This document shows positions 34,834 to 44,552 of a DNA stretch of 64,000 nt, piece by piece. Source of the DNA: Gloeothece verrucosa PCC 7822 (GTDB taxonomy: Bacteria > Cyanobacteriota > Cyanobacteriia > Cyanobacteriales > Microcystaceae); NCBI RefSeq assembly GCF_000147335.1, contig NC_014501.1, positions 3,346,300-3,410,299 of the forward strand, given 5' to 3'. The notes under the pieces were generated by a model, which saw nothing but the letters and a program-made list of their open reading frames with translations, searched no databases and was not told the origin of the DNA. Each line of letters starts with the position of its first letter. The first letter of the stretch is position 1. Both the position numbers and the translations under genes were made by a program.

Positions 34834-37023
34834 TTAATTTTTCGTCTTTTCCTTCAAGATTTGTATAATGTTTAGGGCTATTTTTTCCAGATTAAATAAA
34901 TCAGCCAAAACATTATATCCAGCTAACCTAACTTTTTGTGCCAGTGCTTGACCTTCTTCGGTTTTTAAAAGCCATTCAATCATCTCAGGCATAGCTTTAG
35001 CCTCACATTCGAGATAATGTTCGCCGGGAACGATGCCGGGTATGGGATTAGACGGTTCTGTTAGCACTAAAGTTTTTTGCCATAAACCCTGAAGGACTAA
35101 TCTATGCCACTCAAAATAAGGTAATTCATCTCGATGTATATTCAGAAGAATTTTACTTCGCTGACTTAAACCCATAGCCGCTTCTGTGGTTAAGGCATTT
35201 CCTTGTCCTTGTATAAAGGTTCCATCAAGGGGAGGAATATGTAAAAAACATCGATACTGACTTAGCCATTTAGCACTGTTAGCAAAAAAGAGTTCTCGCT
35301 TTTCACTCAAGGTGCCAATAAAAAATATATCTATGGGTCGGTTTTTAAAATCATGAATAGTTGAGACTTGATTCCAGTGTTTTTCCGAGATACTTTTTAG
35401 GATTAATAAGTCGGGTTTAGTCTGACAAAATTCAAAAGGGGCATAATTCCTTAAGTATCCTAACGGTAAAAAATAAGCCGGAAATCCCAGACGATCCAAA
35501 AATTCAGCCGATTTAAAATTAATATCCAGAATCAACCGAGCCTGTCTTAAAAAGTGAAAACTCTTGGAAAAAAATGTCGAGTGAGGCTGATCTACATTAA
35601 TAATGGCTAATTTTGATAACCAAGATTTATGTCTGGCTAAGGCTTGACCTTCTCCTAAATAGAAAAATTCCTGTGGAGCCATCAAAATTTCATAGTCTAG
35701 TTCCTTGCGAAAGACATCGAATTCTGAGAGCCGAATCGCCTCTAGTCCGATTTTTTCAAAGGCGGCTGCTAGTAAGTCAGCCATCTCTGCCATAAAATAA
35801 TTACCGATGGAACTGCAATAAATTCCGACTTTAGGATGAGAACGATAGCTAGAAAAAATTAAGGCTCTATTTGGGGTTTGATTAATTAGTTTCTGAGTTT
35901 GAGATAAGACAGAGCTTTCTTCTTGTATGATCCTCATTACGTTTGGTAATGACCAAGCTAAACGCCCTTGATAAGCACCATAGTCTATGTAATGAGCTAG
36001 TGGGTTATCTCCCCATTCAGCGACATCGGGATTTTGTTCTAAATAATAATCACCATCAAAGAATGGATTCGGTTTGCGTCCCTCTCGTGCCCCGCATTCT
36101 AAGTAATGAGCTAAGGGATTAAGGCCCGACTGCGCTACCTCGGGATTTTGCGCTAAATAATAGGCACTATCAAATAATGAGTTCGGTTTGCGTCCCTCTC
36201 GTGCCCCGCATTCTAAGTAATGAGCTAAGGGATTAAGGCCCGAGTGCGCTACCTCGGGATTTTGCTGTAAATAATAGCCGCTATCAAATAATGGGTTCGG
36301 TTTGCGTCCTTCTTGTGCCCCGCATTCTAAGTAATGAACCAAGGGATTAACGCCTGACTGCGCTACCTCGGGATTTTGCTGTAAATAATAGCCGCTATTA
36401 AATAATGGATTCGGTTTGCGTCCCTGATAGCCTCCTTCTTGAAGATAATGCACTAAAGGATTCAGCCCCGACTCGGCGACATCGGGGTTTTGCTCTAAAT
36501 AATAGCTAGTATCAAATAATGGGTTCGGTTTACGTCCCTCTCGTGCCCCATTTTGATAGTAATGAGCTAAAGGATTAACGCCCGACTGAGCAACCTCGGG
36601 ATTTTGCTGTAAATAATAGGCAGTATCAAATAATGGGTTCGGTTTGCGTCCTTGTGCCGCGCCATAATCTAAGTAATGACCTAAAGGATCAATCCCTGCT
36701 TTTTCTACTTCTGGGTTTTGTTGCCAATAGTAGCCGGTCTGAAATAAGCCGCTTTCTATGATTAGGAGTGCTGTCTTTCGCCTTTGCAGTCTTTGCTTGA
36801 ATTGTAGCGTGATCAGCCAATAACAAATTTTTAACACTCGTTTGGGTGTCAATAGTTTTAGCTTTTCAATCAGAGTATGGGAGTTTATAGCTGAGTTGTC
36901 TGCTTGATTTTGAATAAAATGTTCTTGTTCGAGTTGATGTTGAATTTTTAGTAGTCGATTTTGATAGTTATTTAACTGTTGGCTTTTGGTAAATAAGTTA
37001 GTTTTTCTGTCAACAATCATCAT
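34834..37023 (-). CDS. Glycosyltransferase (CgeB/GT4-like) with seven 38-residue N-terminal repeats
   Basis: This is a 729-residue protein. Residues about 1-75 are a coiled-coil-prone leader. Residues about 85-360 are seven near-identical 38-residue units, consensus NPLFDxxYYLxQNPEVAxSG followed by LNPLAHYLECGAREGRKP. At the DNA level the repeats are 114 bp apart (e.g. 36069 and 36183). The C-terminal part (about 385-729) resembles CgeB/Glycos_transf_1_2 proteins, with KVGIYCSSIGNYF, IDIFFIGTLSEKRELFF, HRDELPYFEWHRLVL and a terminal glycosyl-binding EHYLECEAKAMPEMIEWLL. The gene is preceded by the sulfotransferase gene with a 27-bp gap. The repeats may dock the enzyme to a membrane partner or the acceptor protein. 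Confidence 0.83.
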   Translation of the reverse strand: MMIVDRKTNLFTKSQQLNNYQNRLLKIQHQLEQEHFIQNQADNSAINSHTLIEKLKLLTPKRVLKICYWLITLQFKQRLQRRKTALLIIESGLFQTGYYWQQNPEVEKAGIDPLGHYLDYGAAQGRKPNPLFDTAYYLQQNPEVAQSGVNPLAHYYQNGAREGRKPNPLFDTSYYLEQNPDVAESGLNPLVHYLQEGGYQGRKPNPLFNSGYYLQQNPEVAQSGVNPLVHYLECGAQEGRKPNPLFDSGYYLQQNPEVAHSGLNPLAHYLECGAREGRKPNSLFDSAYYLAQNPEVAQSGLNPLAHYLECGAREGRKPNPFFDGDYYLEQNPDVAEWGDNPLAHYIDYGAYQGRLAWSLPNVMRIIQEESSVLSQTQKLINQTPNRALIFSSYRSHPKVGIYCSSIGNYFMAEMADLLAAAFEKIGLEAIRLSEFDVFRKELDYEILMAPQEFFYLGEGQALARHKSWLSKLAIINVDQPHSTFFSKSFHFLRQARLILDINFKSAEFLDRLGFPAYFLPLGYLRNYAPFEFCQTKPDLLILKSISEKHWNQVSTIHDFKNRPIDIFFIGTLSEKRELFFANSAKWLSQYRCFLHIPPLDGTFIQGQGNALTTEAAMGLSQRSKILLNIHRDELPYFEWHRLVLQGLWQKTLVLTEPSNPIPGIVPGEHYLECEAKAMPEMIEWLLKTEEGQALAQKVRLAGYNVLADLFNLEKIALNIIQILKEKTKN
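36010..36720 (-). repeat. 114-bp tandem repeat array inside the glycosyltransferase gene
   Basis: Successive units starting with AATAATGGGTTCGGTTTGCG recur every 114 bp. Two adjacent units (about 36065-36290) are almost identical in DNA as well as in protein. This indicates recent duplication or gene conversion and potential copy-number variation. Confidence 0.85.
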
Positions 37024-37050
37024 GAGCGATTTCCTCTATTAATTCCTCCG

Positions 37051-38541
37051 TTAAGCTTTTGTCGGTGAAAATGGTTTTATTTTAAACCACAATTGACGCA
37101 TTTTCCAAAATTTACTGGTTTCCATCGCTTGAATGATGGTGTGGGCGTTTTCCCATTTTTCTAAGGCTTGTTCTAACTGATTTTGCGTGTGTTCCCATTG
37201 TTCATAGGCTTCTTTTAGGTTTATCTGAGAGGTTTCTAGTTCTTCTTGAGTCTGACGCAACTGTCGTTGGCAAGTTTCTAGTTCTCCTTGAGTTCCTCGT
37301 AATTGCCCTTGGGAGGATTCTAAAGCTAATTGAGTCTGACGCAACTGCTCTTGGGTAGATTCTAAGTCTTGTTGAGTTTGTCGCTGATGGTTTTGACAAT
37401 GTTCTAGTTGAGATTGTGTTTGTAACCACTCATGTCTAACGTTGTCTAATTCACTATGGGTGTGCTGTAATTCGCTATGAGCGTGCTGTAATTCGCTATG
37501 AGCGTGCTGTAATTCGCTATGTGCCTGCTGTAACTCATCATGCACCTGGTGTAATTCTTTATGAGCGACTTGTAACTCATCATGCACATGGTGTAATTCT
37601 TTATGAGCGACCTGCAACTCATCGTGAACATACTCTAACTCGTTTTGATAGGTGTCTATTTGCTTTGTAGCGATTTTTAATTCATTAGTTAATAACCGTG
37701 AATTGAGCCAATCTTGTAAAATCCAAGCTGTGGATAAATTTTTCGATTCTAATTCCTCTATGACTTCATCTTTGAATTCTGAGGCAAAATTTAATTTTCC
37801 GTATAAATCAAAGACTTCAGGGAAAAAGCGTTTAATTAAAATTGGGCGCTCAGAAGTGGAGGATTGTCTTTTTAATAATGAACTCTCATATATAGTGCAG
37901 TCTGGACTGTTGAGCGGCATTTCCCAGTCTTTTACGATTTTAGCTGTTAATTCTTCGGGATTTTCCGTGACTTTATCAATATGGATTAGTAAACTTTTTT
38001 CGGGATTTTTTTGGATAAATTCTAAAATTTGTTGATTATAGTTCATCCAGACTTTTAGGGCTAATTCTGGATTATGATGAAAAATTTTATCGTTACTTGA
38101 ACCTCTTCGATATAGAGAATCAACCACTTCCCAAGGTGAACGATAGAGGAACAAAAATTTGGCGGCTGGTAAAAGCTCGCACCAGAAGTTTAAAAATAGG
38201 GTGGTTCTAGGGTCTTTCCATCCCCAAGGACTGATGGCTGAGGCTTGAGTTGCTACTAATTCTTTGGCTTTTTCTACATAATATTCAGGGGGATAAATAT
38301 TCTTTTGAGTTGTCCAACCGTCGGGAGTTATTCCCACACTTTCAAGAACCGTTTGATGATATTTCAAAAAAGCTTGACTTTCAAAATGCCCTTTGATATT
38401 TCCTTGAGCTACTTCAGTTAAGATATTCCCAATATCTAGTCCTGCACTTTGCAATAGAGAGGCTGTCAAGGAAGTTCCTGAACGATGCATTCCAGTAATG
38501 ATCAAAATCGGCTGTTGAAAACTTGACATAGAAAATTCCAT
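37051..38541 (-). CDS. Sulfotransferase-family protein with long histidine-rich coiled coil
   Basis: This is a 496-residue protein from ATG 38541; ATG 38529 (MSSFQQPIL) is an alternative. The N-terminal sulfotransferase domain (about 1-260) has the PAPS-binding loop ITGMHRSGTSLTASLL (about 14-29), KDPRTTLFLNFW and FLFLYRSPWEVVDSLYRR. From residue about 285 to 470 it is continuous coiled coil: ten or so heptads of ELQHAHS/ELHHVHD type with His in repeated positions, then QLRQTQEELETS units. It may sulfate a surface glycan, with the rod acting as a scaffold. It is first in the minus-strand glycosylation operon. Confidence 0.85.
   Translation of the reverse strand: MEFSMSSFQQPILIITGMHRSGTSLTASLLQSAGLDIGNILTEVAQGNIKGHFESQAFLKYHQTVLESVGITPDGWTTQKNIYPPEYYVEKAKELVATQASAISPWGWKDPRTTLFLNFWCELLPAAKFLFLYRSPWEVVDSLYRRGSSNDKIFHHNPELALKVWMNYNQQILEFIQKNPEKSLLIHIDKVTENPEELTAKIVKDWEMPLNSPDCTIYESSLLKRQSSTSERPILIKRFFPEVFDLYGKLNFASEFKDEVIEELESKNLSTAWILQDWLNSRLLTNELKIATKQIDTYQNELEYVHDELQVAHKELHHVHDELQVAHKELHQVHDELQQAHSELQHAHSELQHAHSELQHTHSELDNVRHEWLQTQSQLEHCQNHQRQTQQDLESTQEQLRQTQLALESSQGQLRGTQGELETCQRQLRQTQEELETSQINLKEAYEQWEHTQNQLEQALEKWENAHTIIQAMETSKFWKMRQLWFKIKPFSPTKA
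37440..37640 (-). repeat. 21-bp repeats encoding heptad coiled coil
   Basis: Units of GCGTGCTGTAATTCGCTATG plus one base repeat with a 21-bp period and little divergence in the first four copies, then degenerate. They encode the ELQHAHS heptads. Such short direct repeats are prone to slippage, so the coiled-coil length may vary among strains. Confidence 0.8.
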
Positions 38542-38847
38542 AAAGACTTGACGACTGAGTTAGCAAGATTAGCTCCTGGTTTAAAAGGCAGAGGAACTTC
38601 CTAATCCCTGTTTGTGGTTTGAGCCACGTTCTCATAGATTTATTCCCCCAGTAATTTCCATGAGTGCTGTAGATCAAAATTGTTCCCGTTGTCAAGGTTT
38701 TAAGGTCACTAATTACAATTTTTAATTGAACTTGGGTGGGCAAGGAACTCAAAACAGGGAACAAAAAAGGGGTGGGGCAGTGTAAGGTTATAAGATAATC
38801 TAAAATGTAGTTTTAAGAATAGCCTTATTTATCTTCACGGTCAAGTA

Positions 38848-40065
38848 ATGCGAGTTTTATTTATCCATCCCAATTTTCCTGCTCAGTTTCGTCATTTAGC
38901 TAGAGCATTTGGCAGTAATTCTCAAAATCAAGTGATTTTCGCCACTAAAAATGAAAATCCTGAATGGAAAATCCCCGGAGTTACCCGTGCTATGTACGCG
39001 CCGCATCGTCAGCCTAACCGAGAAACTCATCATTATTTAAGAAATTCTGAAGAGGCCGTGTTACAGGGACAAGCGGCTTTTCGCACCGCAGAACAGTTAA
39101 AAAAACAAGGTTTTATCCCCGATATTATTTATGGTCACTCAGGTTGGGGAGGGACGTTATATATGAAAGATATTTTTCCACATACTCCCTTGATGTGTTA
39201 TTTTGAATGGTATTATAATGCCTATGGGGCAGATGCCGATTTTGATCCGAGTGATCCTCTATCAGTGGATGATTATTTAAGGATTCGCACCAAGAATGCC
39301 GCTATCTTAATGGATTTGGTTCATTGCGATCACGGTGTCTCTCCTACTCACTGGCAGCGTTCTCAATTTCCTCATACATTTCATCCTAAAATTAGTGTCG
39401 TCCATGATGGGATTGACGTTGAATATTTTAAGCCCAATCCAGGAGCTAAATTAATCTTGCCGCAGTTAGATCTCTCTCATGTTGATGAGATTGTAACCTA
39501 TGTGGCTCGGGGAATGGAGCCTTATCGGGGTTTTCCCCAAATGATTGAATCTCTGGCTTATATCCAAGAACGTCTTCCTAATTGTCATGTGGTTATTGTA
39601 GGTTCAGATCGGGTGGCTTATGGAAAGTCTTTACCGGATGGAAAAACCTACAAACAATATATGTTAGAAAAAGTGCCGCTTGATCTCTCAAGAGTTCATT
39701 TTGTTGGCTCTTTACCTTATGGGCAATATTTAAAAGTCATTCAAGCTTCTACTGCCCATATTTATTTGACTCGTCCCTTTGTTTTATCATGGTCAATGTT
39801 AGAAGCCATGTCCACAGGTTGCTTGATTATTGGGTCAGATACTCCCCCAGTAAAAGAAGTAATCCAAGATGGTGTAAATGGCTTATTAGTTGATTTCTTT
39901 TCACCTAAAGAAATCGCCGAACGAGTAGAAGAAGTTATCAAGCATCCTACTCGCATGGCGGATATACGGCTTCAAGCTCGTCAAACAATTGTTGAGAAAT
40001 ACTCTCTTCAGCAATTACTTTCTCAGCATATAGAATTGATGAGCAAAGTGGCTAAAAGTTCCTGA
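38848..40065 (+). CDS. Glycosyltransferase family 4
   Basis: This is a 405-residue GT-B enzyme. The N-terminal domain starts MRVLFIHPNFPAQFRHLA and has GHSGWGGTLYMKDIFP. The linker has SVVHDGIDVEYFKP (about 193-206). The C-terminal donor-binding domain has EIVTYVARGMEPYRGFPQ, VHFVGSLPYGQYL and a retaining-GT EX7E-like region (RPFVLSWSMLEAMSTGCLII). It belongs to a group found next to glycan and surface-protein genes in cyanobacteria. It is divergent from the sulfotransferase-led operon and 131 bp upstream of the RTX gene, in the same orientation. Confidence 0.9.
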   Translation: MRVLFIHPNFPAQFRHLARAFGSNSQNQVIFATKNENPEWKIPGVTRAMYAPHRQPNRETHHYLRNSEEAVLQGQAAFRTAEQLKKQGFIPDIIYGHSGWGGTLYMKDIFPHTPLMCYFEWYYNAYGADADFDPSDPLSVDDYLRIRTKNAAILMDLVHCDHGVSPTHWQRSQFPHTFHPKISVVHDGIDVEYFKPNPGAKLILPQLDLSHVDEIVTYVARGMEPYRGFPQMIESLAYIQERLPNCHVVIVGSDRVAYGKSLPDGKTYKQYMLEKVPLDLSRVHFVGSLPYGQYLKVIQASTAHIYLTRPFVLSWSMLEAMSTGCLIIGSDTPPVKEVIQDGVNGLLVDFFSPKEIAERVEEVIKHPTRMADIRLQARQTIVEKYSLQQLLSQHIELMSKVAKSS

Positions 40066-40141
40066 TGATTCAATGTTTAAATAAAGGAAAATTAAGAAAT
40101 ATATAGTTTTTATGACAGGCAGTTGGTAGCTTTCTTTCTTA

Positions 40142-40164
40142 AGAGTTATGCTATGATTAACTCT
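40142..40164. promoter_or_regulatory. Inverted repeat around a -10-like box upstream of the RTX gene
   Basis: AGAGTTA-TGCTATGAT-TAACTCT has perfect 7-bp arms enclosing TATGAT, a plausible -10 element. The strong ribosome site TAGGAGTG follows at 40185-40192 before ATG 40197. A regulator binding the arms would cover the promoter. No -35 box was identified. Confidence 0.4.
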
Positions 40165-40196
40165 GAATTTAATTAAATTTTTCGTAGGAGTGAACG

Positions 40197-43100
40197 ATGG
40201 CTGTTTTAACGTTAACTACTGACGGCGGTGTTCTCGACGGAACGAGTGATGCTGACCTACTGTCGTTTGGTGTAGGCATTGACGGAACAATTAATGGGAA
40301 TGGGGGAAACGATACAATACAGGCCCTAGGTGGGGCGGTTACCGGGGTTCAAACCATCTTTGCTAACCAAGGAGATGACCTCGTCTCCACTGCTGGAGGT
40401 TTTCCCACTACAATTGAAGCCTATGGTGGACAAGGTAATGATACTCTCATCGGCGGTAACTTCAGCGATACGATCTATGGAAGTGAAGGCACTGATACGA
40501 TCGTAGGCAGTGGAGGAGATGATTTTCTTTTTGGAGGATTGCAAAGCGGCGTTTCTCAAAGCGGTGATGGGGCTGATTCTATTGACGGTGGCACCGGTAA
40601 TGACCAAATCTTCGGAAATTTAGGTGCTGATACTCTCCTTGGCGGCACAGGAAATGACTCAGTTTTCGGTGGACAAGACGCTGATACTATTAGTGGTGCC
40701 GGAGGCAATGACTCCCTAGTAGGTGGAGAAGCCGGCGATACGATCTCAGGGGATGAAGGAAACGACACCATTTTGGGAGGTTTGCAAACCAGCGATCAAA
40801 CTGGTGATACGGCTGATTCCCTCAACGGGGGCGGCGGTAATGACGTAATCTACGGAAATTTAGGCAATGATACTATCCTCGGAGATATAGGAAGTGACAC
40901 CATCTTCGGCGGAAGAGATAATGATTTTATAGATGGTGGGTCAGATGCTGACTCCCTGGTAGGTGGAGAAGGCACCGATACGATCACAGGTGGTGAAGGA
41001 AACGACACCATTTTGGGAGGATTACAAACCAGCGATCAAACCGGTGATACCGCAGATAGTTTAACGGGTCTGGACGGAAATGACGTAATCTTCGGAAATT
41101 TAGGCAATGATACCATCACTGGGGATGCCGGATCTGACACGATCTTTGGTGGAAAAGATAATGATGTCTTAAGTGGTGGGTCAGAAAATGACTCTGTCGT
41201 GGGTGGAGAAGGCTCCGATACGATCAACGGAGGTACTGAAAACGACACCCTTGTGGGAGGTGTGCAAAGCGGCGACCAAAGCGGTGATACGGCTGATACG
41301 ATTAGTGGTGGAACCGGCGATGACGTAATCTTCGGTAATTTAGGTGCTGATAGTCTTGTGGGTGGCGACAATGCTACCTCTACAGGCACAGGTGCTGATA
41401 CGCTCCTCGGCGGAAGAGATAATGATATCATCATCGGTGGAGATGGCGATGACTCCCTCGTGGGTGGAGAAGGCACCGATACGATCACAGGCGGTGATGG
41501 AAACGACACCATTTTCGGAGGTTTGCAATCAGGAGACCAAAGCGGTGACACGGCTGATACGATTAGTGGTGGAGCCGGCAATGACCAAATCTTCGGAAAT
41601 TTAGGTTCTGATAGTATCCTTGGGGATGCCGGAAATGACACCATCTTCGGTGGAAGAGAGGCTGATGTAATCGATGGTGGGGCAGACAATGACTCCATCG
41701 TGGGTGGAGAAGGCACCGATACGCTCTTAGGCGGTGATGGAAACGACACCCTTGTGGGAGGATTGCAAACCACTGATCAAACCGGTGACACGGCTGATAC
41801 GATCAATGGTGGAGCCGGCAATGACGTAATCTTCGGTAATTTAGGTTCTGATACTCTCGTCGGGGATGTGGGAAATGACACCATATTGGGCGGAAGAGAA
41901 GCCGATACGATCAATGGTGGGGATGGTGATGACTCCCTCGTGGGTGGAGAAGCCTCAGATACGCTCTTAGGTGGTGATGGAAACGACACCATTTTCGGAG
42001 GATTGCAAACAACCGATCAAACCGGTGACTTGGCTGATACGATCGATGGTGGAGCCGGCAATGACAGTCTCTTCGGTAATGCAGGTAATGACAGTCTGTT
42101 TGGTGGAGCCGGCAATGACAGTCTCTTCGGTAATGATGGTGTTGATACTTTAGTTGGTGATGCAGGGAATAACTACCTCGACGGTGGTACAGGCAACGAT
42201 ATTCTAAACGCTAGTGCTGGGGCTGGTGATACCGTTCTCGGTGGTGCAGGTGCTGATAGTATTTTAGGTGGTGCTGGAGCAGACAGCCTGATTGGAGGTT
42301 TGTCGGCTACGGGTGCTACTCAAACCGATGACCTTGCTGATACGATCGATGGTGGAGCCGGTGCTGACACTATCTACGGAAATTTAGGTGATGACAGTCT
42401 ATTTGGTGGTACAGGAACTAACTACCTCGACGGTGGTACAGGCAACGATAGTCTAAACGCTAGTGCTGGGGCTGGTGATACCGTTCTCGGTGGTGCAGGT
42501 GCTGATAGTATTTTAGGTGGTGTTGGAGCAGACAGCCTGATTGGAGGTTTGTCGGCTACGGGTGCTACTCAAACCGATGACCTTGCTGATACGATCGATG
42601 GTGCAGGCGGTGCTGACGCTATCTACGGCAATTTAGGTGATGACAGTCTATTTGGTAATGCCGGCAACGACAGCATCTTCGGTAATGAAGGTAATGATAA
42701 TTTAACTGGAGGTACAGATAATGACAGTATCGACGGTGGCGTAGGCAACGATACTATCAATACTAATGACGCGGCTGCGGCTGGCAATGAACTCGTTTTC
42801 GGTGGCGCAGGTGCTGATAGTATCCTAGGTGGTAGTGGAGCAGACACCCTGATTGGAGGTTTGTCGGCTGCCGGTGCAGACCAAACCGGTGACATTGCTG
42901 ATACGATCGATGGTGGAGCCGGCAATGACACTATCTACGGAAACTTAGGTGATGACAGTATTTTCGGTGGAGCCGGCAATGACAGCATCTTCGGTAATGA
43001 AGGTAATGATAATTTAACTGGAGGTACAGATAGTGACACCATCAACGGTGGCGCAGGCAATGATACCATAAATCCTAATGATCCGGCTGCGGGTGTCAAT

Positions 43101-44297
43101 CAACTCGTTTACGGTGGCGCAGGTGCTGATAGTATTACAGGTGGTAGTGGAGCAGACAGCCTGTTTGGAGGTTTGGAAACCGCAGACCAAGCCGGTGACA
43201 CGGCTGATACGATCGATGGTGCAGGCGGCGATGACACTATCTACGGAAATTTAGGTGATGACAGTATTCTCGGTGGAGACGGCAATGACAGCATTTTCGG
43301 TAATGAGGGTAATGATAATTTAACTGGAGGTGCAGGTAGTGACACCATCGACGGTGGCGCAGGCAATGATACCATAAATCCTAATGACCCGGCTGCGGGT
43401 GTCAATCAACTCGTTTTCGGTGGCGCAGGTGCTGATAGTATTACAGGTGGTAGTGGAGCAGACAGCCTGATTGGAGGTTTGTCGCCTACCGGTGCAGATC
43501 AAACCGGTGACACGGCTGATACGATCGATGGTGCAGGCGGCAATGACACTATCTACGGGAATTTGGGTGATGATAGTTTATTTGGTAACGCAGGTGATGA
43601 TAGCATCTTCGGGGGCGCAGGTGGTGATAACATCACAGGTGGTGACGGAGCAGACACCCTGTTTGGCGGTTTTTCGGCTTCGGCTGCGGCCGCAGACCAA
43701 ACCGGTGACCTTGCTGATACGATTGATGGTGGAGCCGGCATTGATATTATTTTCGGTAATTTAGGTAATGATAGTATAATCGGTGGAGACGGCGATGACA
43801 GCATAGTAGGCTTACAGGGTCAAGATACCCTAACTGGTAGTGCTGGTGCTGACGGATTCTATTATCAAGGTGCCGCCGCTTCAGCAGTAAGTGGAGCCGA
43901 TAATGTGGATACCATTACAGACTTTAAAGCAGGTAATGAAGCTGATAAAATCGTTTTATCCACAACAGCAAATGATGTCTTTAATACTGTGACGTTTGCT
44001 GCCGGCACTACTGCAACTTTAGTAACAGGTACTACCGTTACCGCTAATAGTTTCGCTGATTTGTACACTCAACTTGCGGCAACTACTTTGGGTAATGCAG
44101 CTACTGGTATTGCTGCTTCAGCTACAGGTGCTGGCAACATACGAATTGCTCAGATAAATGTAACTGGTAGCGTTGGTGGTAATTACGTTTTAATTAACGA
44201 CCAGAACATCGGTATTCAGACGACCGATATACTGATCAACATTGGTAATGCTACACTAGCTGCTGGCGATGTCATTGTTGCCGCTCCCTTAGCCTAG
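40197..44297 (+). CDS. Giant RTX-type calcium-binding repeat protein (putative surface protein)
   Basis: This is a 1366-residue, highly acidic protein with almost no Cys, Trp or Lys. Residues about 20-1220 consist of hemolysin-type nonapeptides (GGxGNDxIxG, each strand pair binding Ca2+). A higher-order unit of 80 residues (240 bp) is marked by GGLQTSDQTGDTADS, recurring at 40777, 41017, 41257, 41518, 41758 and 41998. The C-terminal 145 residues (from DTITDFKAGNEADKIVLS to GGNYVLINDQNIGIQTTDIL) are non-repetitive. They resemble the C-terminal tail domain of cyanobacterial putative surface proteins, probably the secretion/anchoring signal. There is no N-terminal signal peptide, as expected for type I secretion. 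No HlyB/HlyD pair is nearby. It may be the target of the adjacent glycosyltransferases. Confidence 0.88.
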   Translation: MAVLTLTTDGGVLDGTSDADLLSFGVGIDGTINGNGGNDTIQALGGAVTGVQTIFANQGDDLVSTAGGFPTTIEAYGGQGNDTLIGGNFSDTIYGSEGTDTIVGSGGDDFLFGGLQSGVSQSGDGADSIDGGTGNDQIFGNLGADTLLGGTGNDSVFGGQDADTISGAGGNDSLVGGEAGDTISGDEGNDTILGGLQTSDQTGDTADSLNGGGGNDVIYGNLGNDTILGDIGSDTIFGGRDNDFIDGGSDADSLVGGEGTDTITGGEGNDTILGGLQTSDQTGDTADSLTGLDGNDVIFGNLGNDTITGDAGSDTIFGGKDNDVLSGGSENDSVVGGEGSDTINGGTENDTLVGGVQSGDQSGDTADTISGGTGDDVIFGNLGADSLVGGDNATSTGTGADTLLGGRDNDIIIGGDGDDSLVGGEGTDTITGGDGNDTIFGGLQSGDQSGDTADTISGGAGNDQIFGNLGSDSILGDAGNDTIFGGREADVIDGGADNDSIVGGEGTDTLLGGDGNDTLVGGLQTTDQTGDTADTINGGAGNDVIFGNLGSDTLVGDVGNDTILGGREADTINGGDGDDSLVGGEASDTLLGGDGNDTIFGGLQTTDQTGDLADTIDGGAGNDSLFGNAGNDSLFGGAGNDSLFGNDGVDTLVGDAGNNYLDGGTGNDILNASAGAGDTVLGGAGADSILGGAGADSLIGGLSATGATQTDDLADTIDGGAGADTIYGNLGDDSLFGGTGTNYLDGGTGNDSLNASAGAGDTVLGGAGADSILGGVGADSLIGGLSATGATQTDDLADTIDGAGGADAIYGNLGDDSLFGNAGNDSIFGNEGNDNLTGGTDNDSIDGGVGNDTINTNDAAAAGNELVFGGAGADSILGGSGADTLIGGLSAAGADQTGDIADTIDGGAGNDTIYGNLGDDSIFGGAGNDSIFGNEGNDNLTGGTDSDTINGGAGNDTINPNDPAAGVNQLVYGGAGADSITGGSGADSLFGGLETADQAGDTADTIDGAGGDDTIYGNLGDDSILGGDGNDSIFGNEGNDNLTGGAGSDTIDGGAGNDTINPNDPAAGVNQLVFGGAGADSITGGSGADSLIGGLSPTGADQTGDTADTIDGAGGNDTIYGNLGDDSLFGNAGDDSIFGGAGGDNITGGDGADTLFGGFSASAAAADQTGDLADTIDGGAGIDIIFGNLGNDSIIGGDGDDSIVGLQGQDTLTGSAGADGFYYQGAAASAVSGADNVDTITDFKAGNEADKIVLSTTANDVFNTVTFAAGTTATLVTGTTVTANSFADLYTQLAATTLGNAATGIAASATGAGNIRIAQINVTGSVGGNYVLINDQNIGIQTTDILINIGNATLAAGDVIVAAPLA

Positions 44298-44398
44298 TAG
44301 AAAGAGCCTTTCAAATCTCTTTCAAAAGTAGGAAAAAGGTTTTAGAAAGTGTAATTTCCAGCACTTTCTAAGTAGCAGAAAAAATTTAACAAACATCA

Positions 44399-44437
44399 AA
44401 AAAGGAAGTTTTAAAAGGCTTCCTTTTTCCTTTTTTA
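44399..44437 (+). terminator. Rho-independent terminator of the RTX gene
   Basis: The stem AAAAGGAAG / CTTCCTTTT with loop TTTTAAAAGG is followed by TTTTTCCTTTTTT. It lies about 100 bp past the RTX stop codon, a convincing intrinsic terminator. Confidence 0.8.
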
Positions 44438-44552
44438 TCTGCTCATCCATTTCCTCAAGGACGGGGTGACAAGCCGCCTGAAAGCTTCCCTAGATAAAGT
44501 TTGAGCCATTTGCGGCTGTGAAAAAATGGTGCGCGGGTGAGTACATCAAATA

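Noticed and set aside
37440-37640. Possible CRISPR-like array of 21-bp repeats
   Set aside because: Repeats are contiguous with no spacers and lie in frame in a coiled-coil gene.
38414-38764. 116-codon reverse-strand frame over the sulfotransferase start
   Set aside because: It overlaps the sulfotransferase N-terminus out of frame and has no ribosome site or motif.
40326-43804. Long reverse-strand and shifted frames inside the RTX gene
   Set aside because: They arise from the repetitive, stop-poor composition of the RTX repeats, are proline/serine monotonous and have no ribosome sites.
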